NCBI GenBank assembly: GCA_963777435.1
Contig: CAVZQT010000003.1
Location: 1,612,001 to 1,676,000, forward strand
Direction of reading: 5' to 3'
Length of the DNA: 64,000 nucleotides
DNA from: AP-15 sp963777435
GTDB lineage: Bacteria > Pseudomonadota > Alphaproteobacteria > ATCC43930 > CGMCC-115725
In this document: positions 18,538-28,502 of the stretch, piece after piece
How the letters are laid out: each line of letters starts with the position of its first letter
Numbering within the stretch: position 1 is the stretch's first letter
Notes under the pieces: generated by a model
What the model saw: only the letters and a program-made list of their open reading frames with translations
Databases searched by the model: none
Told to the model about the DNA's origin: nothing
Made by a program: the position numbers and the translations under genes

Positions 18538-20324
18538 TTAAGCCGCCGGGACCAAATCGGACTCCGTACTATGCTGGGTACTGAACTGGCTTCGGTAATA
18601 GCCGGCGAAGACACCGTCACGCCGCAGCAACTCGGCAAGGTTTCCCTGTTCGACGAGGGCGCCGCCTTGCAAGACGACGATCCGGTCGCAACGCTGCACT
18701 GTCGACAACCGATGGGCGATGATGAACGTGGTGCGCCCCTCCATCAGCCGCTCGATCCCGGCCATGACCAGCGCCTTCGGTCGTCACGTCGAGCGCCGAA
18801 GTCGGTTCGTCGAGGATCAGGATCGGGGCGTCCCTCAACAAGGCGCGGGCGATCGTGATGCGCTGCTTCTCACCCTCGGACAGCGACACGCCCGATTCGC
18901 CGATGACGGTGTCGTAACCGTCGGGCAAGGTCGCGATGCGTTCGTCGATGCGCGCGAGGCGCGCGGCGCGCTCGATTGCCGCGTCATCGGCGCCGGGCCG
19001 GCCATAAGCGATGTTGTCGCGCACCGACAGCGGAAAGATCAGCGGCGGCTGCAATACCATCGCGATCTGGCTGCGCAATGATTTGAGCGTGTATTCGCGC
19101 AGATCGACGCCGTCGATTTCGATCGCACCTTCGACTCGGATCGTGAAAGCGCGCGAGCAGGCCGACCAAGGTCGATTTGCCGGCCCCGGTCGGACCGACG
19201 ATCGCGATCTTGGCGCCGGCGGGCACGGTGAGATCGATCCCCTGCAGCACCGGCGTCTCGCGCCGGTAGCGAAAACCGACGCCGCGCAAAGCGATTTCAC
19301 CGCGCGCACCCTCCGCGGGGAAGTTCTTGGTTCCGTCGATCAGGTCGGGCTCGGCGTCGAGCACCTCGAACACGCGGCGGGCGCCGACCCGCGCGCCGGC
19401 AATCAGCCCCCAGCTCTGGCTGATCTGGTTGATCGGCGCGTAGAGCTGAGCGAGATAGGAAATGAAGACGATCAATTGGCCGACAGTCAGCGCGCCCGAC
19501 ATCACCGCCCGCGCTCCGGCATAGACGACGAGAGCAGTGCCGGCGGCGATGACGCTGTTGACCGCACCCGAATAAAGCGTTTGCCAACTGTAAAGGCGCA
19601 AGGTGGCGCGCAGGCTCTCGCGGCTGGCGCCCATAAAGCGGCGGTGCTCGTCGTCTTCGCGGGTGAAGGCCTGGACGACCTTGATCGACGACATCGCCCA
19701 TTGCACCAGCGAGTAGACCCGGCTTTCGGTGGTGCGCACCTCGGTCGCGATGTCGACGATCTTGCGGTTGAAACCCGCGATCAGCGCGAACAATACCGGC
19801 ACAACGGTCAGCGCCAGCAATGTCAGCGTCGGATCGAGCGGAAACAGAATGATCAGCATGCCGGCCAGCAATACCGCCGCTGACAGGATCGGCAGCACGC
19901 CATTCATGATCATCGTCTGCACGGCAAAGCTGTCGGCGGTGATGCGATAGAGCAGGTCGCCGACACGCTGGCGATCGTGATAGGCCAGCGACAGCCGCTG
20001 CAAATGGGCGTAAAGGGCGCCGCGCAGATCGTTGACCATGCTCTGCCCGACACCGATCGCGGTGTAATTGTGCAGCAGGGTCAGCCCGCCGCTGCCGAGA
20101 TGCACGATGATCAGGCCGAGGCAGGCAAAAATCAGCAGCCGGCCAGGCGAAGCACCGTGCAATGCCGCAAATGGAAACGGCTTGCCGCCGAGCACATTGT
20201 CGATGACCACTTGCAATGGCCACGGCTTTAGCAGTTCGAACCCGGCGATCAGAAACACCTGGGCCAGCGCCCAGGCAATCCGCCAGCGATGCGGCCGAAG
20301 ATAAGGTAAGATTTTGCCCAACAT
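18538..20324 (-). CDS. ABC exporter, fused permease-ATPase (MsbA/NdvA-like; two frameshifts)
   Basis: About 595 aa after repair. The N-terminal half is a six-helix type-IV exporter membrane domain. The ATPase domain has Walker A GPTGAGKST, Walker B ILILDEPTSALD and the H-loop IIAHRLST. The signature reads LSEGEKQR instead of LSGGQ. Frame changes: near 19140-19147 (one extra base; repaired HDPSEGAIEIDGVDL) and at about 18777 (extra G in GG; repaired TEALVMAGIERL). It follows the GH-GT fusion gene by 36 bases on the same strand, so a lipid-linked or free glycan is a likely cargo. Confidence 0.85.
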
Positions 20325-20360
20325 GATCCGGCCGGCGCTGACGGCCGCCTCGTCAAAATG

Positions 20361-22961
20361 TCACGCCGGCTGCGGCGCGGGGGTGCTTTGCGGAGGTCGG
20401 CTTTTCGGTTCGACCGGGATTAGGCCGAGCGGTTGGGCGACGGCCTCGATGATGCGGTGCATCAGCCCGGCGAAAGCGGCGAGCTTCGTCCCGATCACGC
20501 CCAAATTCACGAGACCGGCCACGGCGAGCACCTCGGCGGCGACCGGCCACCCGAGCAACAGCGCGAACGCCGTCAACAAAGCATAGCCGCGCAACAGGAA
20601 GACCGTCAGCCGCGACAGCCGCATCGTGCAGCGCACCCGCAACAACCGCTTCTCGCCGCCGTGATATTCGGTGCAAACCAAAACGAGCGCCCGGCTGCAC
20701 AACCCGCGGGCGATCTTCAAATCCCAGCCGCTCCACCCGGTATCGGGTACGACAAAGTATTTTTGCGGGACCAAAAAACTCGTCAGACCGCCGATCAGCG
20801 CCTCCTTTTCAACGCCCGCCTCATTCCAGAACGCGAGCTGGAAAGAGCGATCGCGCCACGACCAGCGAGCGCTTTGTTCGGTCGTCGCGGGCGCCGGGTG
20901 GGGCCGCGCACGGGTCTCGCGCACGCGCCATTTGATCCGCTCCCAGCCGCGCAGCAACGGGCCGAGGTAAATCAATAACGCCACCAGCGCTCGCGCTTTC
21001 GGCCCGGCAAAGCGCTTGTCGATCGGCGCCTTCATCGCGCCATTGACGCACATCGCCAAGGTGGCGAGCAACGGAACCGCGAGCAGCAGCCACCATCCGC
21101 CGCCAACCAAGCCGGCCAAGGCCAGAACGATCGCGGCGGCGCTCCATTCAAAGGTCAGCGGCAAAAACGCTGTCAATGACGACGGGGACTCGTACAAGGT
21201 TTGAAACAGCCCGCGGCCAAATACTCCCGAGTAAATGACCGGGCGGCGCGACAACAGCAGCGAAGCCGACAAATCACCATAGATGCGCCCCAGCCATTTG
21301 GCTTGGCCAAACAGGTTGAAGCGAAAGGGATGCTTCGAATAAACCAGAGCCTCGGCTTTGCCGTAGCCGCGCTGCTGATTGCAATAGGCTTTGACCGTGT
21401 TGCGGCGGAAATGCCAGACGATTGCCGCCGGGCTGAAGCCGATCACAAAGCCCGCGTCTTGGAAGCGCCAGCAGATATCGACATCGTCGCCGGCGGCGCG
21501 ATAGACTGGGTCAAACCCGCCGAGGCCGAGCAACGCCTCGCGGCGGAACGCCATGTTGCAGCCGGCGATATGCTCGGCGACCTCGTCGCTAAGGAGGACG
21601 TGGGTCGGGCCGCCGGGTGACACCGCGACCGCGGCCGGCACCAGGCTGTCTTCGGGCGGCGGAAAATTCGGGCCGCCGCAGGCGGCAAGCCCGCTCGTCT
21701 CCATTTTGGCGACGAGATATGTCAGCCAATCGGGGTCGGCGACGCAATCGCTGTCGGTATAGGCGACGATTTCACCAGTCGCCGCCTCGGCGCCGACATT
21801 GCGCGCGACGCTCAATCCCTTGTTGGGTTGGCTGATGATCCGGCAATAGGGATAACTTTCGGCGATTTCGAGCGTGCGGTCGCGCGAGCCGTCATTGACG
21901 ACGATAACTTCATAATCGGGGTAGTTCAGCACCTCGAGCGAAGCGAGGCACGCGTCCATCGTGCGCTCGGCATTGTAGGAGCAGACCACGACTGAGACCC
22001 GCGGATAGCAGGGCAATGGCGGCGGCAGCGGGCCGCAATAGCAGCGCTCGACCTCGAGCAGAGCGGGTTTGGGATGGCGCTCGCGATCGACAAGCCCAAA
22101 CGCCCAATCCTCGATCAGGTGTCCGCCGGTAAACCACTCATCGGTCCAAGCAAACACGCAGGTGCCGGCGACACCCGCCTCGAACGCGGTGCGAACCTGC
22201 CATGACAGGATCCGGCACTGGCCGCGCTCGCCCTCGCGCAGCGAATCGACCCCGAATTCGGTCAAGACCAGCGGCCGGTCGACCGCGAGGTTATGCAGCC
22301 GGGCGACGTAGCGCCGAAACGCAGCCTGGTCATGCAGATAGACGTTGAAACAAACAAAATCGGTGAAATCGACGGTCAGGTATTCGGTTGATGGAAAGTT
22401 GGCGTAGCTAACCAACGCCCCGGGGTGCTCGTTCCTGACGCAGCCGACAAGCGCGCGCAGAAACCGCCGCACCGGCTCGGCGCCATGCCAGCGGATCACG
22501 TCCGGCGGAATTTCGTTTCCGACGAGATAGGCAAAGATCGCCGGGTGCCGACCGCAGGACCGCACGCCATCGAGCACCGCCGCTCTGATTTCGCCCTGGA
22601 TCGCCGGATTATCCAAAAACGTGACATGCTGCGGCCAGGGAAGCCCTGCCAAGACCTTTACGCCCGCCTCCTCGGCGGCGTCGAGCAGCCACAGCGGGGG
22701 CACGGTGAAGACGCGGACAGTGTTGACCCCCGCCGCCCTCATCAATGTGAAATCTTTTTCGACTATAGCCCGATCGGGAAACTGAGCGCCGTGGCTCCCC
22801 ACCGGGAATGGACCGTAGGTAACGCCCTTGATGAAATGCTTGTTTTCGCCGGCAAAGAAGAATTTGCCCCTGACGCGGATCGGCCGCTCGGTCGCTGTTC
22901 GCGCCGGCATCGTGACCGGGGCGAAGGCGGCGGCGATCTCGTCAGTTTCGATGACTGTCAT
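20361..22961 (-). CDS. Fusion of glycoside hydrolase-like domain and GT2 glycosyltransferase with membrane tail
   Basis: 866 aa. Residues about 30-310 form a (beta/alpha)8 glycosidase-like domain with GNE at Glu150 (putative acid/base) and LTEFG at Glu235 (putative nucleophile), the clan-A retaining layout. Residues about 322-560 are a family-2 glycosyltransferase (VSVVVCSYNAERT, YTDSDC, then GGFDPVYRAAGDD). Four or five transmembrane helices follow (about 605-680 and 785-835). Such a protein could trim and extend the same glycan at the inner membrane. It lies between galE and the ABC exporter on one strand. There is no frameshift here despite its length. Confidence 0.87.
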   Translation of the reverse strand: MTVIETDEIAAAFAPVTMPARTATERPIRVRGKFFFAGENKHFIKGVTYGPFPVGSHGAQFPDRAIVEKDFTLMRAAGVNTVRVFTVPPLWLLDAAEEAGVKVLAGLPWPQHVTFLDNPAIQGEIRAAVLDGVRSCGRHPAIFAYLVGNEIPPDVIRWHGAEPVRRFLRALVGCVRNEHPGALVSYANFPSTEYLTVDFTDFVCFNVYLHDQAAFRRYVARLHNLAVDRPLVLTEFGVDSLREGERGQCRILSWQVRTAFEAGVAGTCVFAWTDEWFTGGHLIEDWAFGLVDRERHPKPALLEVERCYCGPLPPPLPCYPRVSVVVCSYNAERTMDACLASLEVLNYPDYEVIVVNDGSRDRTLEIAESYPYCRIISQPNKGLSVARNVGAEAATGEIVAYTDSDCVADPDWLTYLVAKMETSGLAACGGPNFPPPEDSLVPAAVAVSPGGPTHVLLSDEVAEHIAGCNMAFRREALLGLGGFDPVYRAAGDDVDICWRFQDAGFVIGFSPAAIVWHFRRNTVKAYCNQQRGYGKAEALVYSKHPFRFNLFGQAKWLGRIYGDLSASLLLSRRPVIYSGVFGRGLFQTLYESPSSLTAFLPLTFEWSAAAIVLALAGLVGGGWWLLLAVPLLATLAMCVNGAMKAPIDKRFAGPKARALVALLIYLGPLLRGWERIKWRVRETRARPHPAPATTEQSARWSWRDRSFQLAFWNEAGVEKEALIGGLTSFLVPQKYFVVPDTGWSGWDLKIARGLCSRALVLVCTEYHGGEKRLLRVRCTMRLSRLTVFLLRGYALLTAFALLLGWPVAAEVLAVAGLVNLGVIGTKLAAFAGLMHRIIEAVAQPLGLIPVEPKSRPPQSTPAPQPA

Positions 22962-23066
22962 TGTGCGGTTCCCGCGATGCCGCTGCGTTAATCATTGCAA
23001 GGCAAGCACAACGGATGATCGCCGGCTCCATTCCGCTCACTGCTGGCGGTGCGAGCGAAAACCGCA

Positions 23067-24047
23067 TCAGGCGTTCGACCGCCGGTGCCAGTCGAGAGCA
23101 GTGCTGATAATGGTGCCGAGATCCGAGTACTGCGCCTGCCAGCCGAGCGTCGCGGCCGCGAGACTGGGGTCGGCGACCAATGCCGGCGGATCGCCGGGCC
23201 GCCGCGGGGCGTCGCGAACCGGTACTTTGCAGCCGCTGACCGCCTCGGCAGCCGCGATGACCTCGCGGACCGAATGGCCACGTCCTGTCCCGAGATTGAG
23301 CGCGATGCTGTCGCCGCCGCCGCGCAGCCGCTCCAGCGCCCGCAAATGGGCGTCGGCAAGGTCCTCGACATGGATGTAGTCGCGGATGGCGGTGCCATCG
23401 GGGGTCGGATAGTCGCTGCCAAAGACATCGATCGCCGGGCGGCGGCCAAGTGCCGCGTCGAGCACAAGCGGGATCAGGTGCGTCTCCGGCTCATGATGTT
23501 CACCGATCTCGCCATCCCGATCGGCGCCCGCGGCATTGAAATAGCGCAACGATACCCAGCGCATCCCGTAAGCTTGGCCATACCAATAGAGGGCGCGCTC
23601 GATCGCGAGCTTGGTTTCGCCATAGGGATTGATCGGACGCTGCGGCGCCGTCTCGCGGATCGGGACGGTTTCGGGCGTGCCATAAGTGGCGCAGGTCGAG
23701 GAAAAGACGATCTCGCCGACACCCGTTTCCCGCATCGCGTCGAGCAGCGACAGGCTGCCGCGCAAATTATTGTGGTAGTAGCGCGCGGGATCGGTGACGG
23801 ATTCGCCGACATAAGCGAACGCGGCGAAATGCATGACCGCAGTCACGCCATGCTCTCTGATCGCAGCGCCGAGCCGCGCGCTATCCCCGATATCGCCTTC
23901 GACCAGCGGTCCCCAACGCACCGCCTCGCTGTGTCCGTACGACAGATTGTCGTAGACGACCGGCCGGTAGCCGGCACGGGCCAGGGCCTTGCACGCGTGC
24001 GATCCGATATACCCGGCGCCGCCGGTCACCAAAATCGATTGCGACAT
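23067..24047 (-). CDS. galE: UDP-glucose 4-epimerase
   Basis: 326 aa short-chain dehydrogenase/reductase. The NAD-binding motif GGAGYIGSH lies at residues 9-17. The catalytic Ser-x-Tyr-x3-Lys set is SSTCATYG (116-123) with Y142-GET-K146. RYFNAAGAD and FGSDYPTPDGTAIRDYIHV are typical of GalE. It interconverts UDP-glucose and UDP-galactose for polysaccharide synthesis. The start is the ATG at 24047; the longer frame upstream lacks similarity. It is the probable first gene of the operon galE, GH-GT2 and exporter, divergent from the UDP-glucose dehydrogenase. Confidence 0.93.
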   Translation of the reverse strand: MSQSILVTGGAGYIGSHACKALARAGYRPVVYDNLSYGHSEAVRWGPLVEGDIGDSARLGAAIREHGVTAVMHFAAFAYVGESVTDPARYYHNNLRGSLSLLDAMRETGVGEIVFSSTCATYGTPETVPIRETAPQRPINPYGETKLAIERALYWYGQAYGMRWVSLRYFNAAGADRDGEIGEHHEPETHLIPLVLDAALGRRPAIDVFGSDYPTPDGTAIRDYIHVEDLADAHLRALERLRGGGDSIALNLGTGRGHSVREVIAAAEAVSGCKVPVRDAPRRPGDPPALVADPSLAAATLGWQAQYSDLGTIISTALDWHRRSNA

Positions 24048-24211
24048 AGTGCGTTCGGTTTCGTATTGTGTCGGCAGTACAACGCAACGCCGCTGCCGCG
24101 CCTTCCGCCTCTTCTTTGGTGTGGGGCGCGGCGACTTGCCGCGGCACCGACATGCGGAATAAGCCGGTAGCGCCACCGTTTTTGGGCGCGTTCGCGTAAG
24201 GGGCGGAGAGC

Positions 24212-25552
24212 ATGCGCATAGCGATTATCGGAACGGGTTATGTCGGGTTGGTGTCGGGGGCTTGCTTTTCCGAATTTGGCGTCGACGTCGTATGCGTCGA
24301 CCAAGACAGCGCGAAAATCGCCCGGCTGCAACGGGGCGAAATGCCGATTTTTGAGCCCGGCCTCGAGGCGCTGGTCACTAAAAATTCGGCGGCGGGGCGG
24401 ATCTCGTTTACGACCGACTTGAAATCCGCTGTGGCCGGCGCCGAGGCGGTGTTTATCGCGGTCGGCACGCCGTCGCGCCGCGGCGATGGGCATGCGGATT
24501 TGTCTTTTGTCTATGCCGCGGCCGAGGAAATTGGACAGGCGCTGACCGATTACGCGGTCGTGGTGACGAAATCGACGGTGCCGGTCGGCACTGGACGCGA
24601 GGTCGCGAAGATCCTGCGCCGCACCAGGCCGCATGGCGGGTTTGATGTCGCCTCGAATCCCGAATTTTTGCGCGAGGGCTCGGCGATCGAAGATTTTATG
24701 CGTCCGGATCGAGTCGTTATCGGCGCCGACAGCGAACGGGCGCGAGCCATCATGCACGCGCTCTACCGCCCGCTCTATCTGATCGAGACGCCGATGGTGT
24801 TTACCGACATCGAGACGGCGGAACTGATCAAATACGCCGCCAACGCCTTTCTCGCGACCAAGATCACATTCATCAACGAGATCGCCGATCTTTGCGAAAA
24901 GGTCGGCGCCGATGTCCAAGAGGTGGCAAAGGGGATCGGGCTCGACGGCCGCATCGGCCGCAAGTTTCTCCACGCCGGCCCGGGTTTTGGCGGATCGTGT
25001 TTTCCCAAGGATTGCCGGGCATTGGTGCGCACCGCAAGGGAGGCGCAATCGCCTCTGTCGATCATCGAGACGGTGGTGCAGGTCAACGATACCCGTAAGG
25101 AGCGCATGGCCGACAAGATCGTCGCCGCTTGCGGCGGCGATGTTGCCGGCAAGACACTGGCGGTGCTGGGGCTGACGTTCAAACCCAATACCGACGACAT
25201 GCGCGACAGCCCGAGCCTGTCGATCTTGCCGCGCCTGATTGCGGCAGGTGCGACGATCCGCGCTTTCGATCCCGAGGGCATGGACGAAGCGAAAAAGCTA
25301 TTGCCGGAAGTTGTTTACTGCGCCGAGGCCTACGAGACAATGGCGGGCGCTGATGCGCTCGTGCTGCTGACCGAATGGAACGCGTTTCGCGCTCTCGATC
25401 TCAGTCGGGTTGAAAACCTGCTCGCCGCCCCTGTGGTGATCGACCTGCGCAACATCTACAACCCCGAAGAAATGCTGGCCGCCGGTCTGTCCTACATCAG
25501 TATTGGCCGCAGCGCGCATCACGCCGAACCGAGGCTGCGCGCCTTTGCCTGA
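24212..25552 (+). CDS. ugd: UDP-glucose 6-dehydrogenase
   Basis: 446 aa, normal length for the family. The N-terminal Rossmann motif is GTGYVGLV, and the catalytic cysteine Cys263 lies in GFGGSCFPKD. It oxidises UDP-glucose to UDP-glucuronate in the cytoplasm. The decarboxylase that uses this product follows at 25603. It is divergent from galE with a 164-base gap that should hold both promoters. Confidence 0.95.
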   Translation: MRIAIIGTGYVGLVSGACFSEFGVDVVCVDQDSAKIARLQRGEMPIFEPGLEALVTKNSAAGRISFTTDLKSAVAGAEAVFIAVGTPSRRGDGHADLSFVYAAAEEIGQALTDYAVVVTKSTVPVGTGREVAKILRRTRPHGGFDVASNPEFLREGSAIEDFMRPDRVVIGADSERARAIMHALYRPLYLIETPMVFTDIETAELIKYAANAFLATKITFINEIADLCEKVGADVQEVAKGIGLDGRIGRKFLHAGPGFGGSCFPKDCRALVRTAREAQSPLSIIETVVQVNDTRKERMADKIVAACGGDVAGKTLAVLGLTFKPNTDDMRDSPSLSILPRLIAAGATIRAFDPEGMDEAKKLLPEVVYCAEAYETMAGADALVLLTEWNAFRALDLSRVENLLAAPVVIDLRNIYNPEEMLAAGLSYISIGRSAHHAEPRLRAFA

Positions 25553-25602
25553 TGAGAGTATGCTGCACGGCCCCGCTGAGTTTTTCACGAAAGGTCACTC
25601 CA

Positions 25603-26579
25603 ATGAGTAGCGTCGTTGCAAAACGAGTCCTCGTCACCGGCGGCGCCGGGTTTCTTGGGTCGCATCTGTGCGAGCGGCTGATTGCTCAAGGCAACGACGT
25701 ACTCTGCATCGACAACTACTTTACCGGCCGCAAAGATAACGTAGCGCGGTTGCTGACCGACCCGCATTTCGAGGCAATGCGGCATGACATCACTCATCCG
25801 CTTTTTGTCGAGGCCGACGAAATCTACAATCTCGCCTGCCCCGCTTCGCCGATCCATTACCAATTCGACCCGGTGCAGACGACAAAGACCAGCGTCATTG
25901 GCGCGATCAATATGCTGGGGCTGGCAAAGCGGCTAAAGGCAAAGATATTCCAGGCCTCGACCTCCGAGGTCTATGGCGACCCGACCTCGCACCCGCAACC
26001 CGAAAGCTATCGCGGCAATGTCAACCCGATTGGGCCACGCGCCTGCTACGACGAGGGTAAGCGCTGCGCCGAAACATTATTTTTCGATTACTACCGGCAG
26101 CACAAAGTGAAGATCCGGGTGGCGCGGATATTTAATACCTATGGCCCAAGAATGCACCCCAACGACGGCCGTGTCGTGTCAAACTTTATCGTGCAGGCAT
26201 TGCGCAACGAGCCGATCACTCTCTACGGGGACGGTACGCAGACCCGCGCCTTTTGCTATGTCGATGATCTGATCAGCGGCTTCGTCGCGCTGATGGCGGC
26301 GCCCGACAACGTTATCGGACCGGTCAACCTCGGCAACCCCGTCGAAACTTCGGTCTCGGAACTCGCCGAGTTGGTCGTCGCGCTGACCGGTTCGCATTCT
26401 GAGATCGTTTATCGTGCGCTGCCGGTAGACGACCCGGTGCAACGCTGCCCCGACATCTCGCAGGCGCAATCCGTGCTCGGCTGGGAACCGCGGACCGAAC
26501 TAAAGACGGCCTCACCCGCACGATCGCATATTTTGATCAACTGCTGACCCACCACGGGCAGGACGCGCCGCTCTCCTAG
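25603..26579 (+). CDS. UDP-glucuronate decarboxylase (UDP-xylose synthase type; C-terminal frameshift)
   Basis: About 325 aa after repair. NAD motif GGAGFLGSH at residues 13-21 and catalytic Y149-DEG-K153 are present; the block NLACPASPIHYQ is characteristic of UXS-type enzymes. It would convert UDP-glucuronate from Ugd to UDP-xylose. A missing G near 26508 ends the raw frame at 26547; with it restored, the tail reads DGLTRTIAYFDQLL and stops at 26577-26579. A closely related dTDP-sugar dehydratase is the main alternative. Confidence 0.87.
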
Positions 26580-26624
26580 CTCGTGGTTTCGTGGCTCTCC
26601 GGGCCTGGCTCCCCACGATGCCGG

Positions 26625-28502
26625 TTAGATGATGTGGTGCAGCCGGAGCGCTTCGATGATCAGCCCCGCGGCGTCCTCAGGCGTGTTGTCGAGCGTTCCC
26701 AGCCGCAACTCGGGCGCCTCCGGCTCCTCATAGGGTGAATCGAGGCCAGTAAAATGTTCGATATGCCCGGCTTTGGCCCTGGCGTAGAGGCCCTTGGGAT
26801 CGCGCCGGATGCACTCGTCGATCGGCGTATCGATAAAAATTTCGAGAAAGGCTGTCGGCTCGATCAGCTCCCGCACCATCTGGCGCTCGGCGCGGAATGG
26901 CGAGATAAACGAGCAGATCACGATCAGCCCGGCCTCCGCCATCAGCTTGGCGACTTCGCCCACGCGGCGAATATTTTCGACCCGATCGACATCGGTGAAG
27001 CCGAGATCGCGGTTTAGGCCGTGCCGGACATTGTCGCCGTCGAGCAGCATCGTGTGCCGGCCCGTGGCGAGCAGCTGTTTTTCGACGAGATCGGCAATCG
27101 TCGACTTGCCGGCTCCCGACAACCCGGTCAGCCACAACACGGCCGCCATTTGGCCCTTTAGAGCCGCCCGCTCCTCTCGTCCGACCGTCAGCGCCTGCCA
27201 ATGGATGTTGCTGGCCCGGCGCAACCCGAAAGCGATCATCCCGGCGCCGGCGGTTTCGTTGGTCAGCCGGTCGATCAGGATAAAGGCTCCGGTATCGCGG
27301 TTCTCTGAATAAGGATCGAACGCGACCGGAGCCGCGGTCGATAAATTGCAGAACCCGATATCGTTCAGGCCGAGGCTCTTCTCAGCGAGATGCGCCAGCG
27401 TATCGACATCGATGCGATGTTTGAGCGCGGTGATTGTCGCCGGCACGCTGCGCGCCCCGATCTTCAACAGATACGAGCGGCCGGGAACCATCCGGTGCTC
27501 GCTCATCCAGATGATATGAGCGGCGAATTGATCGACAAATTCCGGCGGATCGCGGGGGTCGGTGAGCAGATCGCCGCGCGCGATATCGATCTCGTCGGCA
27601 AGCGTCAGTGTCACGGCGTCGCCCGCACCGGCGCGATCGAGGGCGCCATCAAAGGTCACGATTTCGCGGACCCGGCTGGTCCGACCCGTACCGGCGACGA
27701 GGATTTGATCGCCCGGCTGCGAGCGAACCCGAGACAACGGTTCCCGAGAAACCGCGAAACTCGGCATGCGGCCGGTTGACCCACTGCACCGGAAAACGAA
27801 AGCGCCGCCCGCCATTGTCGCGCGCGGTCTCGACCGTCTCCAAATGCTCGAGCAGCGTCGGCCCGGCATACCACGGCGTTCGATCGGAGCGATGGGTGAC
27901 GTTATCGCCTGCCACCGCCGAGAGCGGGATCGCGCGCACCTGGAGATCGCCAAGCTCGGCCGTGAATTGCGCGAAATCGTCGACGATCCCGGCAAATCGG
28001 CTCTCGTCAAAGCCGACCAGATCCATCTTGTTGACCGCCAGCACCAGCTGGCGAATGCCAAGCAATGAGCAGATAAACGCGTGGCGCCGGGTCTGGATGA
28101 CGATCCCGTTGCGGGTATCGACCAGGATTACCGCTAGATCACAGGTCGAGGCGCCGGTCGCCATGTTGCGGGTGTACTGCTCGTGCCCCGGCGTATCGGC
28201 GACAACAAAGGAACGCGCCGGCGTAGCGAAAAAGCGGTATGCGACGTCAATCGTTATGCGCTGCTGCCGCTCATCCTCCAGCCCATCGAGCAACAGCGAA
28301 AAGTCGAGATTATCTCCGGTTGTCCCGAAGCGTTTTGACTCGCGTTCGAGGGTCTCGAGCTGATCGTCGAAAATCAGTGCGCAGTCGTGCAATAAGCGGC
28401 CTATCAGGGTCGACTTTCCGTCATCGACCGATCCGCAGGTCAGAAACCGCAATAGGTCGCGATCGCCTCGGTCGTGCCGTCGCCTCGCAGCCGATCCGCC
28501 AT
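26625..28502 (-). CDS. cysN: Bifunctional sulfate adenylyltransferase large subunit / APS kinase CysNC (two frameshifts)
   Basis: About 625 aa after repair. The N-terminal GTPase has P-loop GSVDDGKST, DTPGHEQYTRNM and NKMDLVGF. The C-terminal APS kinase has P-loop GLSGAGKST. The protein drives APS formation with CysD and phosphorylates APS to PAPS. Frame changes: near 28450 (a T missing; repaired TYLRFLTCGSV) and at 27712-27714 (extra G; repaired AAGDQILVAGTG). The ATG at 28502 overlaps the CysD stop (TGATG). The switch I block reads QQRITIDV where QGITIDV is expected. Fused CysN-CysC is the NodQ-like form. Confidence 0.88.

Noticed and set aside
20225..20250. tRNA-like string GCAGTTCGAACCCGGCG
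   Set aside because: It lies within the exporter coding sequence and no cloverleaf arms can be built around it.
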